Shown piece by piece: positions 1-5,255 of a DNA stretch of 7,504 nucleotides (its first letter is position 1; each line of letters begins with the position of its first letter). The notes beneath the pieces are model-generated. The model worked only from the letters and a program-made list of their open reading frames with translations, was not told the DNA's origin and searched no databases. This DNA comes from Arthrobacter sp. (lineage in GTDB: Bacteria; Actinomycetota; Actinomycetes; Actinomycetales; Micrococcaceae), in assembly GCA_030147325.1 (NCBI GenBank), contig JASLAA010000280.1:1-7504 (forward strand), read 5' to 3'. The position numbers were made by a program, and so were the translations under genes.

Positions 1-323
1 ACGACTTCGATGCCAAGAACGGAGGCCTCGTCGCCGTCCACGCCGGCCGGCGGATCGCCGTCGAACTGGCCTTCGAGTACGACGGCGACGTCCGCGACCT
101 GGTGGCTCCGCTCGCGGCCGCAGGGTTCGGACCCGCGGTCCTCGACGAGGGCCACGGCCGGTCCGTGCGGGTGCGCGCGCCCTGGGGTGCGGAGGTCCAC
201 GTCCACGAGCGGATGCTGAACCGCGGTTCCACGGCGCACGGAAGGCCGCCCCGGTCGGGACGGGATTCAGCCACGGGCCGAAGAACCGCGCGCCGCCTGA
301 CCACGGGCGGGGGTCTGCTATAG
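1..323 (+). CDS. VOC (glyoxalase/bleomycin-resistance fold) family protein, C-terminal part
   Basis: The gene enters from the left edge; its codons start at base 3 and 106 residues remain before TAG. Residues 1-70 look like the C-terminal half of a VOC domain: two beta strands (GGLVAVHAG, IAVELAFEYD), a helix in which the partner domain is split off (DLVAPLAAAGF), then RSVRVRAPWGAEVHVHE. The final Glu69 is where many VOC enzymes place a metal ligand. Substrate cannot be told from this piece; family members include glyoxalases, dioxygenases and antibiotic-binding proteins. After residue 71 the fold should be finished, yet the frame runs on for about 35 residues rich in Arg (8 of them), Gly and Thr, with codons such as AGA, CGA, TCA and CTA that are rare elsewhere in the window. 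This tail may be a run-on caused by a lost stop. The stop codon lies inside the -10 element of the next gene's promoter. Confidence 0.6.
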   Translation, partial: DFDAKNGGLVAVHAGRRIAVELAFEYDGDVRDLVAPLAAAGFGPAVLDEGHGRSVRVRAPWGAEVHVHERMLNRGSTAHGRPPRSGRDSATGRRTARRLTTGGGLL

Positions 324-324
324 A
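297..324 (+). promoter_or_regulatory. Extended -10 promoter for leaderless DUF4916 mRNA
   Basis: A -35-like CTGACC (297-302), a 16-nt spacer and an extended -10 TGcTATAGA (316-324) lie directly ahead of the ATG at 333. The start codon is 9 nt past the last base of the hexamer, so transcription would begin at or within about two bases of the A of ATG. No Shine-Dalgarno sequence lies between them. The -10 overlaps the TAG stop of the upstream gene (321-323). Leaderless mRNAs with this geometry are common in actinobacteria; the start site itself is inferred. Confidence 0.6.
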
Positions 325-332
325 ACTGGTGT

Positions 333-872
333 ATGAACGTACGCACTCCTGACCCCAACCCGGGCTGGCTCTCCGAAGATGACCTGTACGAGGCCCGCCG
401 CCGCCTGCCGATGGTGTACGTGGAAGCCATCCCCGTCCGGTGCGACGCCCTCGGCTACGTCAACGAGGTGGGACTGCTGCTGCAGGCGAACGAACAGGGC
501 GAGATGGTGCGGACCTTCGTCTCCGGGCGGGTGATGTACCGGGAGACGATCAGGGCCGCCCTGCTCCGGCACCTCGAGAAGGACCTGGGGCCCCTGGCCC
601 TGCCCCAGCTGGCGCCGTCACCGCTGCCCTTCACGATCGCCGAATACTTCCCGTCGCCGTCCGAGACCGGTCTGACCGATGATCGCCAGCACGCCGTCGC
701 GCTGGCGTACATCATCCCCGTGACCGGTGAGTGCAACCCTCGGCAGGACGCCCTCGAGCTGTCCTGGCTGACGCCGTCCGAAGCACTGAGCCCTGCCATC
801 CAGGCGGAGTTCTCCGGTGGACGCGCCGACCTGCTGCGCCAGGCCCTCGCGCACGCCGGCTGGGGCCGATAG
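333..872 (+). CDS. DUF4916 family protein, Nudix-hydrolase-like
   Basis: A 179-residue soluble protein matching, from memory, the actinobacterial DUF4916 family of the Nudix superfamily: an N-terminal GWLSEDDL and RRRLPMVYVEAIPV strand, GLLLQANEQGEMVRTFVSGR, a helix RETIRAALLRHLEKDLG, then LPFTIAEYFPSP and RQHAVALAYIIPVTGEC. The Nudix box (residues 65-87, consensus Gx5Ex7REUxEExGU) is only partly kept: Gly65, Glu71, Arg79 and Gly86 are present, but the REUxEE core reads RHLEKD, so the usual catalytic glutamates are largely missing. The family is normally like this, so the gene is intact; whether it hydrolyses a nucleoside diphosphate derivative is unknown. Start ATG 333 gives the conserved N-terminus and suits the leaderless promoter just upstream. 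It ends 39 nt before the next start, with no clear terminator between. Substrate and role are not known. Confidence 0.82.
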   Translation: MNVRTPDPNPGWLSEDDLYEARRRLPMVYVEAIPVRCDALGYVNEVGLLLQANEQGEMVRTFVSGRVMYRETIRAALLRHLEKDLGPLALPQLAPSPLPFTIAEYFPSPSETGLTDDRQHAVALAYIIPVTGECNPRQDALELSWLTPSEALSPAIQAEFSGGRADLLRQALAHAGWGR

Positions 873-899
873 CCCGGACGAGGCGCCCAGCGGACGTCG

Positions 900-912
900 C
901 GTTACCGTAACG
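900..912 (+). promoter_or_regulatory. Perfect 13-bp palindrome at a start codon
   Basis: CGTTAC-C-GTAACG is a perfect inverted repeat with 6-bp arms and a 1-bp centre; the pairing resumes at 897-898 with 914-915 after one mismatch. It ends on the first base of the GTG at 912 and lies 3-15 nt upstream of the alternative ATG at 915. Position suggests an operator for the downstream gene. It also contains TACCGT (903-908), which could act as a weak -10 (TAnnnT) for a leaderless start at 915. No regulator can be named. Confidence 0.35.
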
Positions 913-1850
913 TGATGACGGCGCTTCAGCGCAGCGACTTATCCGGGGGCTACTGGCAGAGGTTGGGCACGGACATGGTGAACAAGATGGACAGGGCGGG
1001 GCTGCGTGCGGTCCCCGCGGAAGTGCTGGCGCCGGGCGACGTCCTGGCGCTTCCGGATTCCGACGATCCGGTGGAGGTCACCGCTGTCGTGATCGAGGAC
1101 GACGACTACGGGGTCCCCGCCCTCGTCCGGGCGACGATCGCCGGCGGGCGCCGGCTGTGCCTCGCCACCGGTTCGACGGCGTACATCGAGCCGGCCGGAG
1201 CGGAGATCAGCGCCTCGGCCGTCGCCGCCGACCACGGCTCGCCTGAGGCCCTCGTGGCGCAGATCGCGCGGGCCCACCCGGACAGCACCGCGATCCAGGG
1301 CATCGCCGGACGGCTTGCCCGCGGCATCAACCTCAAGGCCGGCAGCAACCTGCAGGACCTCCACCAGCTCGCCATGGCCCTGCTGGTCGACGAGGGGGAC
1401 ACGGCCGCCGCGCTGACCCTGGCCGATCTCCTGGCCGAGCAGCCCTTCGACGGCAACTTCGGCCGGTGGAAATGGATCGAGGGCGGGCTCTCGATCGCGT
1501 CCTACCTGACCCGGCACGACGCCGCGCGTTCGGCGCGGTACTCCGCGGCCATCCACGCGGCCGACGACGCCGAGACGGACCCGCTCCGTGCCAAGACCGC
1601 CGCCATGTACCGGCAACGGCAGCTCAACGAACCCAACGTCTACGACCCCGAGATCCTGCGTGCCTCCGCTGCGGGGAAGCCCGACGTCGAGCGCGACTGG
1701 CGGGTCCTGCGCATCGGGGTGCTGCTCTACCTCCGCGCCCACGGCGGCTCGGAGACGCTGAGCGGCGATGTTCTCGAGCGCCGCATCGCGGCGGAACTCG
1801 CCGCCGTCGGAGCGCTCAACACGTTGCTGGTCGGCCACCAGGAGCGCTGA
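912..1850 (+). CDS. Uncharacterised protein, possibly DUF6707 family
   Basis: This 312-residue soluble protein has no signal peptide or membrane segment. Residues about 36-96 (VPAEVLAPGDVLALP through YIEPAG) look like a small all-beta domain. Residues about 110-310 are alpha-helical and repeat-like, with stretches I associate by memory with the DUF6707 family: RLARGINLKAGSNLQDLHQLA, then FDGNFGRWKWIEGGLSIA. The spacing of helices resembles TPR-type scaffolds, but no clear repeat can be aligned by eye. No catalytic motif is evident. The start is uncertain: GTG 912 and ATG 915 are adjacent and lack a Shine-Dalgarno sequence, whereas ATG 975 has an AGAGG 12 nt upstream; the first beta strand survives with any of them. 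It sits between the DUF4916 gene and tgt with 34 nt to the latter. The family assignment is tentative; coding potential is clear from the long frame and GC-rich third positions. Confidence 0.75.
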   Translation: MMTALQRSDLSGGYWQRLGTDMVNKMDRAGLRAVPAEVLAPGDVLALPDSDDPVEVTAVVIEDDDYGVPALVRATIAGGRRLCLATGSTAYIEPAGAEISASAVAADHGSPEALVAQIARAHPDSTAIQGIAGRLARGINLKAGSNLQDLHQLAMALLVDEGDTAAALTLADLLAEQPFDGNFGRWKWIEGGLSIASYLTRHDAARSARYSAAIHAADDAETDPLRAKTAAMYRQRQLNEPNVYDPEILRASAAGKPDVERDWRVLRIGVLLYLRAHGGSETLSGDVLERRIAAELAAVGALNTLLVGHQER

Positions 1851-1869
1851 CACGGTTCCTGCCGGGGGC

Positions 1870-1878
1870 TGGCAAAAT
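1870..1878 (+). promoter_or_regulatory. Probable extended -10 for leaderless tgt transcript
   Basis: TGGCAAAAT (1870-1878) fits an extended -10, TGn followed by CAAAAT, the most A-rich stretch in this GC-rich region. Seven bases separate the likely -10 from the GTG at 1885-1887, leaving no room for a ribosome-binding site. A CTGACA at 1847-1852 resembles a -35 but its 20-nt spacer is too long to be persuasive. The element overlaps no coding sequence. Confidence 0.4.
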
Positions 1879-1884
1879 GGGGTG

Positions 1885-3147
1885 GTGCATCCACAGTCCC
1901 AGCAGTCCTCCTTCTCGTTCGCCGTCGACCGCCGTCTCGAGGACACGACACCGGGAGCCGGGAGCGGAGGCCCTCGGCACGGACGTACCGGGACGATCAC
2001 CACCCCGCACGGTGAGATCCGCACTCCGGCCTTCATCCCCGTGGGCACCAAGGCCTCGGTGAAGGCCGTGCTTCCCGGTGCCATGGCGGACCTCGGCGCG
2101 CAGGCGCTCCTCGCGAACGCCTACCACCTCTACCTGCAGCCCGGCGCGGACATCCTGGACGAGGCGGGCGGGCTGGGCGCCTTCATGAACTGGCCGGGGC
2201 CCACCTTCACCGACTCCGGCGGCTTCCAGGTGATGAGCCTCGGCTCGGGCTTCAAGAAGGTCATCACCATGGACGTGCCCGTCGACGCGGACAAGGCCGG
2301 TGCTGACGATCGCGTCGCCGCCGGGAAGGAACGGCTCGCGCACATCGACGACGACGGGGTGTGGTTCAAGTCCCACCTCAACGGTGACCGGCACCGGTTC
2401 ACCCCCGAGATCTCCATGCAGGTGCAGCACCGGCTCGGGGCGGACATCATGTTCGCGTTCGACGAGCTGACCACCCTCATGAACTCGCGGGGCTACCAGG
2501 AGGAGTCACTCGAACGCACGCGGCTGTGGGCGCTTCGATGCATCGGGGAACATGAGCGCCTGACACTCGAGCGGAGCCACCGCCCGTACCAGGCGCTGTT
2601 CGGGGTCATCCAGGGGGCGCAGTACGAGGACCTCCGGAGGAAGGCGTCATCGGACCTGGGAGCCATGAACTTCGACGGCTTCGGCATCGGTGGCGCCCTG
2701 GAGAAGGAGAACCTCGGCACCATCCTCGGCTGGTGCAGCGACGAGCTGCCCGAGGACAAGCCGCGCCACCTGCTGGGCATCTCCGAGCCGGACGACCTCT
2801 TCACCGGGATCGAGAACGGAGCCGACACGTTCGACTGCGTCTCCCCCACCCGCGTGGCCCGCAACTCGGCCTTCTACACCCCGGACGGACGGTGGAACCT
2901 CTCGAACGCGCGCTTCAAACGGGACTTCACCCCGTTGGTCGACGGCTGTGACTGCTACACCTGCACGCACTACTCCCGCGCCTACATCCACCACCTGTAC
3001 AAGGCCAAGGAGATGGTCTCCGCGACGCTGATCTCCATCCACAACGAGCGCTTCGTGGTGCGCATGGTCGACGACGCGCGCGCCGCCATCGAGGACGGCA
3101 CCTTCTACGACCTGAAGGCCGAGGTGCTGGGGAGGTACTACGCCTGA
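1885..3147 (+). CDS. tgt: tRNA-guanine(34) transglycosylase
   Basis: TGT swaps guanine-34 in the anticodon of GUN tRNAs (Asp, Asn, His, Tyr) for a 7-deazaguanine base, the first tRNA step of queuosine formation. From GTG 1885 the protein has 420 residues. All key residues align with Z. mobilis and E. coli TGT: general acid/base Asp110 in DSGGFQ, substrate-binding Asp187 (GADIMFAFDE) and Gln243 (GVIQG), nucleophile Asp317 in FDCVSPTR, and zinc ligands Cys355, Cys357, Cys360 and His386 (CDCYTC, then IHN with the usual spacing). The loop after the GG pair reads GGALEKE (269-275) where proteobacterial enzymes have GGLAVGE. Residues about 124-150 form an insert relative to E. coli. The N-terminal 35 residues before GRTGTITTPHG are variable in the family. 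GTG 1882 is an equally possible start; no in-frame ATG precedes the conserved core after the upstream stop except far upstream at 1768, inside the previous gene. No other queuosine gene is visible here. Confidence 0.95.
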   Translation: MHPQSQQSSFSFAVDRRLEDTTPGAGSGGPRHGRTGTITTPHGEIRTPAFIPVGTKASVKAVLPGAMADLGAQALLANAYHLYLQPGADILDEAGGLGAFMNWPGPTFTDSGGFQVMSLGSGFKKVITMDVPVDADKAGADDRVAAGKERLAHIDDDGVWFKSHLNGDRHRFTPEISMQVQHRLGADIMFAFDELTTLMNSRGYQEESLERTRLWALRCIGEHERLTLERSHRPYQALFGVIQGAQYEDLRRKASSDLGAMNFDGFGIGGALEKENLGTILGWCSDELPEDKPRHLLGISEPDDLFTGIENGADTFDCVSPTRVARNSAFYTPDGRWNLSNARFKRDFTPLVDGCDCYTCTHYSRAYIHHLYKAKEMVSATLISIHNERFVVRMVDDARAAIEDGTFYDLKAEVLGRYYA

Positions 3148-3154
3148 TCCGCCG

Positions 3155-3203
3155 TTTGAACGTGTTCAGTTCAGCGCTATGCTGGAAACTGAACACGTTC
3201 GAA
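3155..3203 (+). promoter_or_regulatory. Paired TetR operator: long inverted repeat
   Basis: The left arm TTTGAACGTGTTCAGTT (3155-3171) pairs with the right arm AACTGAACACGTTCGAA (3187-3203) at 16 of 17 positions, across a 15-nt centre. Each arm is itself a dyad, GAAC-nn-GTTC (3158-3167 and 3191-3200), the size bound by a TetR dimer. The two dyads are 33 bp apart centre to centre, about three helical turns, so two dimers would sit on the same DNA face. The left box covers the -35 and the right box the probable transcription start of the repressor gene. Autoregulation is the natural reading. The core AACnnGTT resembles published KstR-type operators, which is only a similarity of motif. Confidence 0.75.
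3156..3183 (+). promoter_or_regulatory. Promoter of the TetR operon
   Basis: TTGAAC (3156-3161, four matches to TTGACA) and TATGCT (3178-3183, four matches to TATAAT) are spaced by 16 nt. Transcription would start near 3190, giving a leader of about 24 nt that includes the right operator box and an AAAGGGG ribosome-binding site (3202-3208). The promoter is nested in the inverted repeat, so repressor binding would block it. Confidence 0.55.
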
Positions 3204-3213
3204 AGGGGACGCC

Positions 3214-3879
3214 GTGCCGACGCCGACAGCCAAGAGCGAAGCGACCAGGGAACTGCTGGTGGCCACAGCGCTCCGGCTCTTCCGCGACGTCGGCTACGAG
3301 AAGACGACCATGCGGGCCATCGCGTCGGCGGCGAATGTCTCGACGGGAAGCGCCTACTACTACTTCGCGTCGAAGGACGACCTCGTCCACGAGCTGTACC
3401 GGAGCCTGCAGGAGGAGCACCGCATGCGCGCGCTCCCGCTCCTCGGCGAAGGGCAGAATCTCGGAGAACTCCTCAGGACCGTCCTGCACACCGGGATCGA
3501 CGTCATGGCGGGGTATCACGAGTTCGGCTCCAACTTCATCAGCATCGCCATCAAACCGTCTGCCACGACGAGCCCCTTCGGCAGCGAGTCGGCCGTCGCC
3601 CGGGCGAGGGCGATCGCACTGTTCCGCACCGCCGTCGCCCGGTCGAGGCCACAGCCGCCGCTGGCCATCCGGGACGATCTTCCCGAGCTCCTCTGGTACG
3701 CCTACATGGCTGTCACGCTCTTCTGGGTGTACGACTCCTCGACCGACCAGATCCGCACGCGCCGCCTCATCGACCAGGCCGCGCCCCTGATCTCCAAGCT
3801 CGTGATCCTGTCGCGCCTTCCTGTCGTGCGGAAGATCGTCGAGGACATCGTGCAGCTGATTCGCGGGACACGGCAGTGA
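3214..3879 (+). CDS. TetR/AcrR family transcriptional regulator
   Basis: A 221-residue repressor-type regulator. Residues 8-55 are a typical TetR DNA-binding domain: helix 1 TRELLVATALRLFRDVGYEKTT, then the helix-turn-helix at about 31-51 (MRAIASAANVSTGSAYYYF) and FASKDDLVHELY. Residues 60-221 form the helical ligand-binding and dimerisation domain, which is divergent; a conserved-looking C-terminal segment runs from DQIRTRRLIDQ to the LPVVRKIVEDIV helix. Ligand cannot be deduced. Start is GTG 3214, supported by AAAGGGG five nt upstream and by the family N-terminus. The long operator directly upstream argues that it controls itself and the following genes, whose frames overlap it (GTGA with the next gene). 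Because membrane protein and dehydrogenase-like genes follow, the inducer may be a small lipophilic compound or lipid precursor, but that is speculation. Confidence 0.92.
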   Translation: MPTPTAKSEATRELLVATALRLFRDVGYEKTTMRAIASAANVSTGSAYYYFASKDDLVHELYRSLQEEHRMRALPLLGEGQNLGELLRTVLHTGIDVMAGYHEFGSNFISIAIKPSATTSPFGSESAVARARAIALFRTAVARSRPQPPLAIRDDLPELLWYAYMAVTLFWVYDSSTDQIRTRRLIDQAAPLISKLVILSRLPVVRKIVEDIVQLIRGTRQ

Positions 3880-4319
3880 ACGCCGGCGACGCGCCTCCGG
3901 ACGGCGGCGGTGACGACCGTGCTGCACGACATCCGTCCCGGCATCACGTGACGTTCGGGCCGGGCGCGGTCTGCGTCGGTTTCCTCGTGGGGCTCGGCGT
4001 CCTGGCGTTGGCCTTCGCGTCGACCTGGGGCGCCGATGCGCCGTCTGTCTTCTTTCTGGCTCTCTGGTACGGCGTCGGCGTCGGGCTCGTCACCGGGTTG
4101 CCTCTCGGCGTCGTCCTCGGCCTCCTCCTCCGGCCGGTCCGCGACCAGTGGATCCACGTCGCGGTCTTCTTCGCGGTGTTCGCCGCGGCGGCCTTCCTCA
4201 TCACCACCCTGCTGTCCCCGTCCACCACCATGCGGGACAGTCTCCCCACCGCCCTCATCATCGGAGGCGCGGCCGCCCTGGCGCGCGCCAGTGTCTGGAA
4301 GCTGGTACGCGTGCAATGA
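3876..4319 (+). CDS. Small four-helix integral membrane protein
   Basis: From GTG 3876 the frame encodes 147 residues. A charged, Gly/Asp/Arg-rich cytosolic-type head (1-25) is followed by likely membrane segments at about 30-50 (GAVCVGFLVGLGVLALAFA), 58-85, 92-113 and 122-140, with a short positively charged end. The loop RPVRDQ (86-91) between helices 2 and 3 is positive, which would place it inside the cell. The frame stays open far upstream, but only this part has membrane-protein composition and normal codon use; the GTG overlaps the TetR stop as GTGA, the classic coupled start. I recognise no named family. Its start and stop both overlap neighbours by 4 nt, so its synthesis is tied to the repressor and the epimerase-like enzyme. 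It could be a transporter accessory, a permeability factor or simply a conserved orphan. Confidence 0.72.
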   Translation: MNAGDAPPDGGGDDRAARHPSRHHVTFGPGAVCVGFLVGLGVLALAFASTWGADAPSVFFLALWYGVGVGLVTGLPLGVVLGLLLRPVRDQWIHVAVFFAVFAAAAFLITTLLSPSTTMRDSLPTALIIGGAAALARASVWKLVRVQ

Positions 4320-5251
4320 GAATCTCCAGGGTCACCATCGCGGGAGCCTCCGGGTTCATCGGCAGTCACCTCGTCCGCAGGTTCGGCGACGCAGGCGTCG
4401 AGGTGAGGACCATCGGCCGTTCCGGGGCCGCGGTCTGGGGGGACACCGTCGCCCTCGCCGATGCCCTCGACGGCTCCGACCTCCTGGTGAACCTCGCGGG
4501 TAGAAGCGTGAACTGCCGCTACAACAAGACCAACGCCGACGCCATCTTCTCCTCCAGGGTGGACACCACGGAGGAGCTCGGTCGCGCCGTCGCCCTCTGC
4601 CGGGCGAGGGGAGGCAATCCGCCGCCGGTGTGGATCAACTCCAGCACCGGGACCATCTACCGCCACGCGACCGATCGGCCGCAGACGGAGGACGACGGCG
4701 AGCTCGGCACTGGCTTCTCCGTCTCCGTGGCACGGGCCTGGGAGCGGGCCCTGGCGGACGCCGACGCGGGACCGATACGGAAGGTGGCGCTGCGGATCTC
4801 GATCGTGCTCGGTCCCGGCAGCGTGATGACACCCCTCGTGACACTGGCCCGCACAGGGCTCGGCGGGCGCATGGGCACGGGTACCCAGAAGTTCAGCTGG
4901 GTACACCTCGAGGATCTCTTCCGTGCGGTCGTCTTCATCGCGGAGACGCCGTCCATCAGCGGGCCGGTGAATGTCGCAGCCCCCGGGATCGTGACCAACG
5001 CCGAACTCATGGCAGCCATCCGGCAGCGCCTCCGCATCCCTGCCGGCCTGCCCACGCCCGCGTGGCTCCTGCAGCTGGGCGGGATGATCATCCGCACGGA
5101 GGCCGAGCTGGTCCTCAAGAGCCGGTGGGTGTCCCCGCGCACCCTGCTCGATGCCGGTTTCGAATTCACCTACCCCACCCTCGGGCCGGCGCTCGCGGAC
5201 ATCCTCCCCCGGAACCGGCTGGCCGCTCCCGAGCCGGTTCGGGCACACTAG
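4316..5251 (+). CDS. TIGR01777/YfcH-type NAD(P)-binding epimerase-like protein (DUF1731)
   Basis: A 311-residue extended short-chain dehydrogenase relative. The Rossmann nucleotide site is GASGFIG (residues 10-16). Next come LLVNLAG (57-62), the subfamily segment NCRYN with SRVDTT (66-85), an INSSTGTIYRHA strand and loop (108-118), AWERAL (141-146), the signature FSWVHLEDLFRAVVFI (193-208), GPVNVAAP (216-223) and a C-terminal DUF1731 region (about 255-297: AELVLKSRWVSP, LLDAGFEFTYPTL). The classical YxxxK catalytic pair is not seen at its usual place, as is normal for this family (human SDR39U1, E. coli YfcH), whose substrate is not established. The ATG is coupled to the preceding gene by ATGA. 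A 9-bp inverted repeat lies in its last codons. The gene is intact with family-typical length; annotation as sugar epimerase would be over-specific. Confidence 0.9.
   Translation: MRISRVTIAGASGFIGSHLVRRFGDAGVEVRTIGRSGAAVWGDTVALADALDGSDLLVNLAGRSVNCRYNKTNADAIFSSRVDTTEELGRAVALCRARGGNPPPVWINSSTGTIYRHATDRPQTEDDGELGTGFSVSVARAWERALADADAGPIRKVALRISIVLGPGSVMTPLVTLARTGLGGRMGTGTQKFSWVHLEDLFRAVVFIAETPSISGPVNVAAPGIVTNAELMAAIRQRLRIPAGLPTPAWLLQLGGMIIRTEAELVLKSRWVSPRTLLDAGFEFTYPTLGPALADILPRNRLAAPEPVRAH
5212..5240 (+). repeat. 9-bp inverted repeat (hairpin) before the pyridoxal kinase start
   Basis: GAACCGGCT (5212-5220) is the exact reverse complement of AGCCGGTTC (5232-5240), with an 11-nt loop; two more pairs (5209-5210 with 5242-5243) form after one mismatch. 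A second, competing dyad CCCGA/TCGGG (5228-5232, 5239-5243) uses the right arm. The structure ends 12 nt before the next start codon and has no U tract, so it is not a standard terminator. It lies in coding sequence for the epimerase-like C-terminus, so it may be chance. Confidence 0.4.
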
Positions 5252-5255
5252 GGGA

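Noticed and set aside
860..890. Possible terminator after the DUF4916 gene (CTGGG with CCCAG)
   Set aside because: Five pairs with a 21-nt loop and no U run; expected by chance at this GC content.
939..2084. Long minus-strand open frame opposite the DUF6707-like gene and tgt
   Set aside because: High-GC antisense shadow with low-complexity Gly/Arg/Val composition, no start signal, and strong genes on the other strand.
3155..3203. The large inverted repeat as a rho-independent terminator of tgt
   Set aside because: No T tract follows either arm, and internal dyads plus nested promoter elements fit an operator better; read-through from tgt could still form the stem.
3156..3875. Long open frame continuing upstream of the membrane protein
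   Set aside because: It is the open shadow frame of the TetR gene: Arg/Pro/His-rich composition with no domain; the real gene begins at GTG 3876.
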